Source: Gaiella sp. (GTDB taxonomy: Bacteria; Actinomycetota; Thermoleophilia; Gaiellales; Gaiellaceae). From it: a stretch of DNA of 64,000 nt. The first letter of the stretch is position 1. Each line of letters opens with the position of its first letter. The notes beneath the pieces are model-generated. The model made no database searches, was not told where the DNA came from, and saw only the letters and a program-made list of their open reading frames with translations. Shown in pieces: positions 45,172 through 53,249 of the stretch. The stretch is from the NCBI GenBank assembly GCA_027493885.1, contig JAOSJZ010000001.1, positions 2,970,622 to 3,034,621 on the forward strand. The letters run 5' to 3'. The position numbers were made by a program, and so were the translations under genes.

Positions 45172-45177
45172 ACCGTA
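45172..45177 (-). promoter_or_regulatory. -10 box (TACGGT) of the DNA ligase gene
   Basis: TACGGT on the minus strand, 7 nt from the ligase ATG. Confidence 0.55.
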
Positions 45178-45261
45178 GCGCCCAGTAGGCTTCGCGTAGC
45201 CTCGCTCCGATCAGCGAGGGGAGTCGTACCGATACTGGCCGACGGTCCGCCGGGGGTCGGA

Positions 45262-46266
45262 TCAGATCGTGTAGATCGCCGGACGAAACCTCTCGAGCGA
45301 TCGGCTGACCCACTCGATCGTCCGCTCCAACCCAGTCTCGAAGTCGGTCGCAGGCATCCAGCCGAGCCGTGCTCTCGCCTTCGATGCGTCCGCGACCAGC
45401 CGCGCCACCTCGCTCGCGGGCGGTCGACGCCGCTCATCCGTGGCCACGACTGGCAGCTTGGCTCCGAGGAGCTCGAGTATGCGTGTCGCGACGTCTCCGA
45501 CCGCGTGTTCCTCGCCTGTTCCGAAGTTGAACGTCTCCCCCTCGACTTCGCTCGCGACGCCGCACGCAGCGATCGCGCTCGCCGTGTCCTCGACGAACGT
45601 GAAATCGCGAGTCGGGCTCAACGCTCCGAGCTCGACGCGGTCGCGCGTAAGCGCCTGCGTGATGATGGTCGGGATCACGGCTCGCTGGGATTGGCGCGGC
45701 CCGAACGTGTTGAACGGGCGGGCAAGGACGACGGGCGTGCCGAACGATCGCTGGTATGTGAGCGCGAGCTGGTCGGCCCCGACCTTCGTAGCGGCATATG
45801 GCGACTGCGGGTTCAGCGGATGCGATTCGTCGATCGGGACGGTTTGCGCCGTGCCGTAGACCTCCGACGAGGAGACCTGCACAACGCGCGAGACGTCCCG
45901 TTGCCTGCACGCTTCGAGCACGTTTATCGTGCCGTCGATGTTCGCGAACACGTATTCGCGAGGATGCCGGTACGAGTACGGGATCGGAATCAGCGCGCCA
46001 AGGTGGAGGACGACGTCGCGACCGGCGACCGCCCCGGCCACCGCCTCGGGGTTCTGGAGGTCGCCGGAGTAGACATCGACCTCCGCCCGGATGTCGCGGT
46101 CGAGGTCTTCGATGTGCGCGTGGTCGTCCCGCGAGTTGTATCGAACGAACGCTCGAACGCTCGCCCCACGCCTAACCAGAATGTCGACCAGTGTCGAGCC
46201 GATGAAGCCGCCCGCGCCGGTCACGAGGACGGTGCGCGACTGCCAGTGAGAGGTGTTGCCGCTCAT
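45262..46266 (-). CDS. Extended SDR sugar-nucleotide epimerase/dehydratase (LegB-like)
   Basis: 334 residues. VLVTGAGGFIGSTLVDILVR holds the NAD loop; SSSEVYGT (Ser) and YAATKVGAD (YxxxK) the catalytic residues; NTFGPRQSQRAVIPT follows. The VRAFVRYNSRDD segment after strand 2 resembles LegB-type UDP-GlcNAc 4,6-dehydratases and related epimerases. It probably makes a nucleotide sugar for the polysaccharide cluster that begins here. The exact substrate is not determinable. Confidence 0.82.
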   Translation of the reverse strand: MSGNTSHWQSRTVLVTGAGGFIGSTLVDILVRRGASVRAFVRYNSRDDHAHIEDLDRDIRAEVDVYSGDLQNPEAVAGAVAGRDVVLHLGALIPIPYSYRHPREYVFANIDGTINVLEACRQRDVSRVVQVSSSEVYGTAQTVPIDESHPLNPQSPYAATKVGADQLALTYQRSFGTPVVLARPFNTFGPRQSQRAVIPTIITQALTRDRVELGALSPTRDFTFVEDTASAIAACGVASEVEGETFNFGTGEEHAVGDVATRILELLGAKLPVVATDERRRPPASEVARLVADASKARARLGWMPATDFETGLERTIEWVSRSLERFRPAIYTI

Positions 46267-46272
46267 GGATCC

Positions 46273-46278
46273 ACGTTA
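46273..46278 (-). promoter_or_regulatory. -10 box (TAACGT) of the SDR gene
   Basis: TAACGT on the minus strand, 6 nt from the ATG at 46266. The divergent fabF box lies 45 bp away. Confidence 0.55.
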
Positions 46279-46322
46279 GACGACACCATCGGTTCCTTCC
46301 AGATGCACCCGTCGTGGAGGCG

Positions 46323-46328
46323 TACGCT
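46323..46328 (+). promoter_or_regulatory. -10 box (TACGCT) of fabF
   Basis: TACGCT leaves 8 nt to the ATG at 46337 but only 2 nt to the ATG at 46331, favouring 46337. Confidence 0.55.
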
Positions 46329-46336
46329 TCATGCCG

Positions 46337-47569
46337 ATGCGGCGCGTGGCGATCACCGGTCTGGGAGCCGTCACCCCAATCGGCTGCGATGCGCCATCCA
46401 CTTGGCAAAATGCGCTCGCGGGTCGCAGCGGAGTTGGATTCATCGAGGCATTTGACGCCTCCGCCTACCCGGTGCGAATCGCCGCCGAGGTACGGGGTTT
46501 CGACCCGGGCGAGCTCGTGCCGGCGAAGGAGGCGCGGCGGATGGACCGGAACGTGCAGCTCGCCGTCGCGGCGGCGCAGGAGGCGTGGGACGACGCGGGG
46601 CTCGAGCTCGGCGGCGTCGATCCCGCGCGCGTCGGGATCCTCGTCGGCTCCGCGATCGGCGGGATCGCGACGATCACCGCGCAGCAGCAGGTGTTCGCCG
46701 AGCGCGGCCCGGACCGCGTCTCGCCGTTCTTCATCCCGTCCGTCCTCGTCGACACGGCGAGCGGCCAGATCGCTATCCAGCTTGGGCTCAGGGGGCAGAA
46801 CTTCGCGCCGGTGTCCGCCTGCGCGACGGGCTCGACGGCGATCGGCGAGGCGGCCGCCTCGATCCGGCGCGGCCAGGCAGACGTGATCCTGGCCGGGGGC
46901 ACCGAGGCGCCGATCACGCCGCTGATCCTGGCGGGGTTCTGCGCGATGCGCGGGCTCGTCGCCGAGGAGGAGGATCCGACGCTCGCCTCACGCCCCTTCG
47001 ATGCGACCCGCGCCGGCTTCGTGATGGGGGAGGGGGCCTGCATCCTCGTGCTCGAAGAGCTCGCGTCCGCCCGTGCCCGGGGAGCGACGATCTACGCGGA
47101 GATACTCGGCTACGGTGCCTCGAACGACGCGCACCACCTCGCCCAGCCCGAGCCCGAGGCGACAGGCGTCGCGGCGATGATCGCCGCGGCCCTCGACGCC
47201 GCCGGCGTCGCGCCGGAGCGGGTCGGGTACGTCAACGCGCACGGGACATCGACCCCGCTCGGCGACATCGCCGAGACGCGGGCGCTCAAGCAGGTGTTCG
47301 GCGACCACGCGTACCGCCTCGCGGTCTCCTCGACGAAGTCCGTGACGGGCCACTGCTTCGGCTCCGCGGGTGCGGTCGAGGCGATGATGTGCGCCCTCGC
47401 CCTGCGCGACGGGGTCCTCCCCCCGACGATCAACTACAGAAACCCGGACCCGGAGTGCGACCTCGACTACGTCCCGAACGAGGCGCGCCGGGTCGAGGTC
47501 GACGTCGCGCTCTCGAACGCGATGGGTCTCGGCGGCCACAACGCCTGCGTACTGGTCGGGCGGGCATGA
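46337..47569 (+). CDS. fabF: Beta-ketoacyl-ACP synthase II
   Basis: 410 residues from ATG 46337. MRRVAITGLGAVTPIGCD at the start, catalytic Cys in SACATGSTAI, His in NAHGTSTPLGD and the second His in KSVTGHCFGSAG. It condenses malonyl-ACP with acyl-ACP. No other FAS genes are near; it is coupled to a methyltransferase (4-bp overlap), so a dedicated role in making an acyl group for a glycolipid or polymer is possible but unproven. Confidence 0.9.
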   Translation: MRRVAITGLGAVTPIGCDAPSTWQNALAGRSGVGFIEAFDASAYPVRIAAEVRGFDPGELVPAKEARRMDRNVQLAVAAAQEAWDDAGLELGGVDPARVGILVGSAIGGIATITAQQQVFAERGPDRVSPFFIPSVLVDTASGQIAIQLGLRGQNFAPVSACATGSTAIGEAAASIRRGQADVILAGGTEAPITPLILAGFCAMRGLVAEEEDPTLASRPFDATRAGFVMGEGACILVLEELASARARGATIYAEILGYGASNDAHHLAQPEPEATGVAAMIAAALDAAGVAPERVGYVNAHGTSTPLGDIAETRALKQVFGDHAYRLAVSSTKSVTGHCFGSAGAVEAMMCALALRDGVLPPTINYRNPDPECDLDYVPNEARRVEVDVALSNAMGLGGHNACVLVGRA

Positions 47570-48258
47570 CGGCACCGGACGAGGTGTCGCGGGTCAAGGA
47601 GCGCTACGCGCGGCGCAGGGCGAGTCACGTCGCCGAAGCACAAGCGCGCTACTTTCACTTCGACTACTTCGCGGACGCGGAGAGAGACCTGCGCTTCGCG
47701 GAGTTCGTCCGGCGTCGGTTCGACGACCTTGGCCCACGAAGGGTGCTCGAAATCGGCGCCGGTAGCGGCAGGAACCTCCTCCTGTTTCGAAAGCTCGGTG
47801 TCCGGTGGGAGAACCTCTACGCCAACGAGCTGCTCGAAGAGCGCGAGGACGAGTTGCGCTACAACCTTCCCGGCGGTCACGTCTTGCTTGGGGATGCGTC
47901 GGCGCTAGCCGTCTCCACACGGTTCGACATCATCGTTCAGTCGACCGTCTTCACGTCGATCCTGGACGACGAGTTCAAGCAGAAGCTAGCCCGCAAGCTG
48001 CTCTCCCTGCTCACCGAGGACGGTGTCATCCTTTGGTACGACTTCAAGTTCGACAACCCGTCCAACCCCGACGTGAAGGGCATCGGCCGACGTGAGCTCC
48101 GCCGGTTGTTTGCAGACGCAGCGTCCATCGACATACGGTCTGCGACGCTCGCGCCACCCATCGGGCGCCGCGTGGGGGCGTGGTACGGCGTGCTGAATAC
48201 CTTCGCACCCTTCCTGCGTACTCACTTGGTAGCCGAGGTGAGCAGTGTGACGAACTGA
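47566..48258 (+). CDS. Class I SAM-dependent methyltransferase
   Basis: 230 residues from ATG 47566 (overlaps the fabF stop). The SAM motif I is VLEIGAGSGRNLLLFRKLG; NELLEEREDELRYNLPGGHV and VQSTVFTSILDDEF follow. An N-terminal helical part (ERYARRRASHVAEAQARYFH) precedes it. Likely modifies a sugar or lipid of the neighbouring pathway. From here rightward codon choice is somewhat less GC-extreme than in the core region. Confidence 0.8.
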   Translation: MTAPDEVSRVKERYARRRASHVAEAQARYFHFDYFADAERDLRFAEFVRRRFDDLGPRRVLEIGAGSGRNLLLFRKLGVRWENLYANELLEEREDELRYNLPGGHVLLGDASALAVSTRFDIIVQSTVFTSILDDEFKQKLARKLLSLLTEDGVILWYDFKFDNPSNPDVKGIGRRELRRLFADAASIDIRSATLAPPIGRRVGAWYGVLNTFAPFLRTHLVAEVSSVTN

Positions 48259-48346
48259 CGGCAACAGCGACGCTTTGGCTTGCTGCAATCTCCGGCTGCC
48301 CCTAAGGTGAGTGTGCCATCACCGGGTCGACGGGGGAAGACGAAGG

Positions 48347-49117
48347 ATGATCATCAAGAGCTCACGGGCCCGACCGCGCCTGCCGTCGCACCCCGCGACG
48401 GCGTCGTCACGCGTCGTGTCGTGGACGGCAGTGCGGGCCACCGTCCTGCGCCGCGACGCGTTGTCCATCGCGGACTCCTTCATCACGCTCGGTCTGGCAT
48501 TGGCGATCGTCGCGTTCGTTGCGCAGACGCTGATGCACCTCACGGACGTCTACCTGCTCGATCGACAGCTCCAGTTCATCAACGCAGACGAGGAGGCCAA
48601 TATCCCAACCTGGGCAAGTGCCTCCTCCGCATTTGTCGCGGCGGTCGCAGCCCTGCTGCTCGCGGTCGCCTCGGGCCGGCGCGTTCTCTACGGCGGGCTT
48701 GCGGCTTTGCTGGGCTTCATGTCGCTCGACGACGCTGTCCAGGTTCACGAGCGGATCGTCCACAGGCGGGTGCATTCGCTCGGGCCGATCCACGACGCTG
48801 CGCGTATCGTCTGGCCCCTGCTGTACCTCCCGCTCCTCATTCTCGGGTTCGTCCTTCTCGTCCTCGCCGCGCGCGCTCTGACTACGCGGCCGCGCGTCTG
48901 TGTCTGGCTTGGCCTGGGGCTTCTCGTCGCGAGTGTTGGAGCCGAGTTCGTCGGCACGCTTATCCTGGAGTTGGGCGCAACCAAGATGTCGCTCCTCTAC
49001 ACGCTCGAGGTGATCGTCGAGGAAGGAGCCGAGCTCGTGGGGTGGATCGCGATCGCCGTCGGACTCCTCGCGGGCGCGATCGACATGGCAGAGAGACACC
49101 ACGACTCCGTCGCATAG
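48347..49117 (+). CDS. Six-helix membrane protein with DDA-HE and EEGAE motifs, unknown
   Basis: 256 residues from ATG 48347. After a basic N-terminus come about six helices. Charged residues within or next to helices stand out: FMSLDDAVQVHERI (about 130-143) and VIVEEGAELVGWIAI (about 225-239). Paired acidic/His groups inside a membrane suggest metal or proton binding, but I know no named family. It sits between the methyltransferase and a secreted dehydrogenase-like gene. Confidence 0.7.
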   Translation: MIIKSSRARPRLPSHPATASSRVVSWTAVRATVLRRDALSIADSFITLGLALAIVAFVAQTLMHLTDVYLLDRQLQFINADEEANIPTWASASSAFVAAVAALLLAVASGRRVLYGGLAALLGFMSLDDAVQVHERIVHRRVHSLGPIHDAARIVWPLLYLPLLILGFVLLVLAARALTTRPRVCVWLGLGLLVASVGAEFVGTLILELGATKMSLLYTLEVIVEEGAELVGWIAIAVGLLAGAIDMAERHHDSVA

Positions 49118-49173
49118 AGCGCGCAGGGCACGACAAGGGCAATGCGCTGCGACGGCACCACGAGGGGCTCAAC

Positions 49174-50655
49174 ATGAAATCGTCCCGGGGATTGTTCCGG
49201 ATAGGGCTTGCTGCCCTCGCGCTCGCGATCGCAGGTGCGATCTTCGCTTGGAAGACGGCACGCGCGTCGTACGATCACCTTCCCACGGGCTTCCGGGATG
49301 TCGTAGTTCTTTCGGGCATGAGCCTGCCGGTGTCGTTCGAGATCGCGGCCGATGGACGGGTCTTCGTGGCGGAGCAACGTGGCCGAATCCTCGTCTTCGA
49401 CGATCTTCGCGACAGCACGCCCACGGTGTTTGCCGATCTGTCGACGAGGGTTCACAGCTGGTCGGAACGCGGCCTGCTAGACATTGCTCTAGATCCCCGC
49501 TCACCTGATGAGCCGGCCGTCTACGCGCTCTACACGCATGACGCGCGGATCGGGGGCACGGCGCCGCTCTGGGGCAAGCCGGGTGACCAGTCCGACACGT
49601 GCCCCGGTCCGGAGCAGGGGACACTCTACGGGTGCGTTGCGAGCGGTCGCCTCTCCCGGCTCACCACCGGTCCGGACGGAGCCGTGTCGGAGAATGTGCT
49701 GATCGAGGACTGGTGTATTCAGTTCAACACGCACACGATTGGCTCCCTCGTGTTCGCACCGGATGGTGCGCTCTATGTGAGCGCTGGTGATGGCGCCGAC
49801 TGGAGACAGACGGATTACGGCCAGCTCGGCCGACCGCCGAATCCATGCGGCGACCCACCGTTGCCACCGGGGCGGGCGGCTTCGCCGGATGTTGCCGAGG
49901 GAGGCTCGCTTCGGGCGCAGTCCGTGCTCCGCAGTGCCGGTCAGCCGGTGACGCTGGACGGCACGGTTATCCGGATCGACCCCGACACCGGAGCGGCCCT
50001 GCCTGACAACCCGTACGCTTCAGACCCTGACCCGAATCGCCGCCGGGTCGTGGCTTTCGGCTTCAAGAACCCGTTTCGGATGACGCTCGACCCCAGCGGG
50101 CGTGCGCTCTGGATCGGGGACGTAGGTCACGACACCTGGGAGGAGATCAACCGGCTGCCACTCGCCCTACCCGAGGCGCTCAATTTTGGCTGGCCGTGCT
50201 ATGAGGGGCGCCGACGTCAGAACAACTACAACCGGCCCGGCGCATTCGGTCACGTCGGCTTCCAGATCGCGACCACCGGGCGTTGCAGATCGCTCTATGA
50301 CCAGGGAGACGAGGCTGTCGAGCCACCTTACTGGGCGTATCGCCACTACTTCGCCGTTGTCCCGGGGGACGGATGCGCGCGGACCGGCGGCGCCATCAGT
50401 GGACTCACGTTCTACGAAGGAACGCAGTATCCGAGCGAGTACCACGGCGCGCTGTTCTTCAGCGACTTCACTGCACAATGCATCTGGGTACTGCCGGCAG
50501 GGGAAGACGGGCTTCCCGACCCGACGTCGCGGCGACGGTTTGTCTGGCAGGCCGGGACACCCGTTGAGCTGCGCAGCGGGTCGGACGGAGACCTGCTCTA
50601 CCTCGACTTCGTCACCGGCGAGTTGCACCAGATCGTCTATCGCCCGGGGCTGTGA
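49174..50655 (+). CDS. Secreted PQQ-type sugar dehydrogenase-like beta-propeller (GSDH family)
   Basis: 493 residues from ATG 49174. An uncleaved signal or anchor (LAALALAIAGAIFAWKTARA), then a GSDH-type six-bladed propeller: GMSLPVSFEIAADGRVFVAE, GLLDIALDPR, HTIGSLVFAPDGALYVSAGD, RVVAFGFKNPFRMTLDPSG, GDVGHDTWEEINRL, FFSDFTAQCIWVL. Relatives oxidise aldoses with PQQ, but many have no known substrate. There are several Cys pairs, suiting an extracytoplasmic protein. Confidence 0.82.
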   Translation: MKSSRGLFRIGLAALALAIAGAIFAWKTARASYDHLPTGFRDVVVLSGMSLPVSFEIAADGRVFVAEQRGRILVFDDLRDSTPTVFADLSTRVHSWSERGLLDIALDPRSPDEPAVYALYTHDARIGGTAPLWGKPGDQSDTCPGPEQGTLYGCVASGRLSRLTTGPDGAVSENVLIEDWCIQFNTHTIGSLVFAPDGALYVSAGDGADWRQTDYGQLGRPPNPCGDPPLPPGRAASPDVAEGGSLRAQSVLRSAGQPVTLDGTVIRIDPDTGAALPDNPYASDPDPNRRRVVAFGFKNPFRMTLDPSGRALWIGDVGHDTWEEINRLPLALPEALNFGWPCYEGRRRQNNYNRPGAFGHVGFQIATTGRCRSLYDQGDEAVEPPYWAYRHYFAVVPGDGCARTGGAISGLTFYEGTQYPSEYHGALFFSDFTAQCIWVLPAGEDGLPDPTSRRRFVWQAGTPVELRSGSDGDLLYLDFVTGELHQIVYRPGL

Positions 50656-50733
50656 CCGTAGCTCGTGGAGCAATGAGCCAGGCCCGGTGGCGACGAAACC
50701 CTCGCTAGCAACGCGGTTGCACTCCTGCGGCCG

Positions 50734-52761
50734 ATGAGTCGCCGGTTCGAGCCAGTCGAACTGAGCAGACAATGCGCAGCAATCCTGCCGGGCCTTCTGC
50801 TGACCGGGATCTTCATCTACTGGGCCTACCATGACGGGGGGTACGCAGTCGTCGACTGGGCGCCGGGTGCGCTGTTCGCACTTGCCCTCGTTGTCGTACT
50901 CCTCGGCGTGGGCCCGGTGCGGAGCATGGGACGATCGCCGGCGCTCGCAATTGGGCTGCTCACGGCGTTCACTGCTTGGAGCTTTCTCACGATCGCGTGG
51001 GCGGAAGTGCCCGCCGACGCGTGGACCGGCGCGAACCGCACCCTCCTTTACCTCTGCGTGTTCACCGTGTTCGTGCTTCAGCCTTGGCGGCCACGCGGTG
51101 CAGCGACGATCGTCGGTGCCTACGCCCTCGGGATCTTCACCGTGGCGCTGCTCTCGTTCCTCCAGACCGTCGAGCGCTCAGACCCCTCCGAATCGTTCAG
51201 GTTTGGACGTCTCGCAAGCCCCATCGCTTACACCAACGCGATCTGCGCGCTCTATATGACGGCGGCGCTGGCCGCGCTGCATCTCGCCGCGCGTCGCGAG
51301 GTGCCCGTTGTCCTGCGGGGGGTGTTCCTCGCCGCCGCGGGTAGCCTCGCACAGCTCTCTCTGCTTACTCAGAGCCGAGGGTCGCTCGTCGCGGTACCCG
51401 CCGCGCTCGCCGTCTACTTCACGATCACGACTGGTCGGGCACGGTCGCTGATGGCCCTTCTCGCCGTCGCCGTCGCCGTCGTGCCAACGATCTCGCGCTT
51501 GCTCGACGTGTACGAGGTCGTCCTCGCGGACGAGGACGCAACCGACGTGCTCGTGCGCGCCCGGGCCGGAGTCCTATGGAGCGCAGTCGCGCTGTTTATC
51601 GCGGGATCGGTCGCCGGGCTGCTGGACCGGCGGGTCCGGATTGCGGCGCGTAGAGCCGCCGTCGTCCGCCGTTCGATCGGCGTGGTCGCCGTGACGACGC
51701 TCGTGATCACGATCTGCGTGGCGCTGCTCTCCGTTGCGGATCCCGTCGATCGAGCGGGCGCAGCCTGGGAGCACTTCCGCAAGCGAGAGTACGTTACCGA
51801 TCCGGCCACGCCGCACCTGACGAGCGGCTTCGGCAGTGGGAGGTATGAGCTCTGGACGATCGCGCTTCACCAGTTCCGTGACAATCCTGTGTACGGAGTC
51901 GGGGGCGACAACTACGCGGTCGCGTACCTTCGCGAGCGGAACGATCAGGCCCAGCCGCTCTATCCCCACAGTGTCGTGCTCCGAACGCTCTCGCAGACCG
52001 GAATCGTCGGGACGGCTCTCCTGCTCGGCTTTCTCGTCGCCGCTGCCGTCTCGATCTGGCCCCGGCTTCGTCGGGGGACGGCGTTCGCCCGCGGAATCGT
52101 CGGGATAGCGACGACGCTGTTTGCCTACTGGCTGATCCACGGATCGGTCGAGTGGTTCTGGGAGATTCCGGCGCTGGGCGCGCCCGCCTTCGCGTTTCTC
52201 GGCCTTGCCTCACGAACGAGCGATGCCGACGCGGAGCAGGCGGGCACGCGTCCGAGGGCACGTTCGACCTCCGTGGCCATGGCGGGTTCGAGCATCGTCG
52301 CCGTCGCCGCCTTCGCGTCGCTCGCGTTGCCGTGGCTCTCGGCGCGAGACGTGGACGCTGCCGTGGCCGCTTGGCGATCGGATGCTGCCGCCGCCTATCA
52401 ACGCCTGGACCGCGCTCGGTGGCTAAATCCGCTCACGGACGAGCCCGACGTCGTGGAGTCGGTCATTGCGTCGCTTCGGCACGAAGAGCCGCGTCAGGAG
52501 CGAGCGCTCCGCGCCGCATTGCGACGGAACCCCCTGAACTGGTATCCGATGGTCGAGCTCGCCGCGCTCGAGACGCGCCGCGCGAATTTCGCGGGCGCGA
52601 GCGCGTGGCTCGATCGGGCCGAGAGCCTGAACCCGCGCGAAGAGACAATCGAGCTTCTGAGGTCGCGGATCGCCGAGGGCCGGCCCGTGACGAGCTCGGT
52701 CCTACGCGGCGTGTACGCTCGACAGGCAAGCCTGTTGACGGGAGAACGACAGGAATGGTGA
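50734..52761 (+). CDS. Wzy/WaaL-like O-antigen polymerase or ligase with C-terminal TPR-like region
   Basis: 675 residues, about 12 helices. A central Wzy_C region contains LTQSRGSLVAVPAAL and a large outside loop with FGSGRYELWTIALHQFRDNP and VGGDNYAVAYLRERND, ending PLYPHSVVLRTLSQTGIVG, the pattern of O-antigen ligases/polymerases (including the conserved His). The last ~150 residues hold paired helices (AAYQRLDRARWLNPLTDEP; NFAGASAWLDRAESLNP) like TPR. It would polymerise or attach the repeat unit flipped by the flippase downstream. Confidence 0.85.
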   Translation: MSRRFEPVELSRQCAAILPGLLLTGIFIYWAYHDGGYAVVDWAPGALFALALVVVLLGVGPVRSMGRSPALAIGLLTAFTAWSFLTIAWAEVPADAWTGANRTLLYLCVFTVFVLQPWRPRGAATIVGAYALGIFTVALLSFLQTVERSDPSESFRFGRLASPIAYTNAICALYMTAALAALHLAARREVPVVLRGVFLAAAGSLAQLSLLTQSRGSLVAVPAALAVYFTITTGRARSLMALLAVAVAVVPTISRLLDVYEVVLADEDATDVLVRARAGVLWSAVALFIAGSVAGLLDRRVRIAARRAAVVRRSIGVVAVTTLVITICVALLSVADPVDRAGAAWEHFRKREYVTDPATPHLTSGFGSGRYELWTIALHQFRDNPVYGVGGDNYAVAYLRERNDQAQPLYPHSVVLRTLSQTGIVGTALLLGFLVAAAVSIWPRLRRGTAFARGIVGIATTLFAYWLIHGSVEWFWEIPALGAPAFAFLGLASRTSDADAEQAGTRPRARSTSVAMAGSSIVAVAAFASLALPWLSARDVDAAVAAWRSDAAAAYQRLDRARWLNPLTDEPDVVESVIASLRHEEPRQERALRAALRRNPLNWYPMVELAALETRRANFAGASAWLDRAESLNPREETIELLRSRIAEGRPVTSSVLRGVYARQASLLTGERQEW

Positions 52762-52889
52762 GGGCCGTAGACACTCTGAGGCTTCTCCAGTAGCCTTGGT
52801 AGGGAAGGGTGGACAAGTGGTGGGTGGCCGAAGACGGTATCTCGACCGTGAATCCGATCAGCCGTCGGGCGGATCAGGGGGTGGGTGTG

Positions 52890-53156
52890 GTGAGAAAAGT
52901 CGTTTATGTGGGAGCTCTACTCGCGAGCCTGTGGCTTGTCCCGGTGGGCTTCGGTGCGGACGGGAGCCTTCTCTCCGGCTACGGCGGCAGTGCCTCGGCG
53001 CCCGTCGTCAAGGTCCAGGATGCGGTTACGCCGGCGACACAGGCGTCGGGGACGCTTCCGTTCACCGGCCTGGACATCGTCTGGTTCACGATCGCAGGCG
53101 GTGCGCTCGTGCTCGTCGGCCTCGGTATCCGGAGGCTTGGAAGCGACAAGAGCTGA
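52890..53156 (+). CDS. Small LPFTG cell-wall-anchored (sortase substrate) protein
   Basis: 88 residues from GTG 52890 (AGGGG 9 nt upstream; GTG codons at 52881 and 52887 are alternatives). Signal peptide VVYVGALLASLWLVPVGFGA, a short mature segment of about 30 residues, then a full sorting signal: TLPFTG, hydrophobic stretch LDIVWFTIAGGALVLVGLGI, basic tail RRLGSDKS. A sortase would cut LPFT/G and attach the short peptide to the wall; no sortase gene is in the window. A terminator follows directly. Confidence 0.75.
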   Translation: MRKVVYVGALLASLWLVPVGFGADGSLLSGYGGSASAPVVKVQDAVTPATQASGTLPFTGLDIVWFTIAGGALVLVGLGIRRLGSDKS

Positions 53157-53163
53157 GGGGGTT

Positions 53164-53193
53164 CGCGCGCCTCAGGGCGCGCGAGCGCCTTTT
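53164..53193 (+). terminator. Rho-independent terminator after the LPFTG gene
   Basis: Stem CGCGCGCC / GGCGCGCG with loop TCAG (53164-53183), followed by AGCGCCTTTT. It begins 7 bp after the stop codon and separates the LPFTG gene from the flippase. Confidence 0.75.
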
Positions 53194-53249
53194 CATCACC
53201 ACGGGTACGTGCGGCCAGGCACGCCCGTGACGATCCGTCGGGATCCGGC

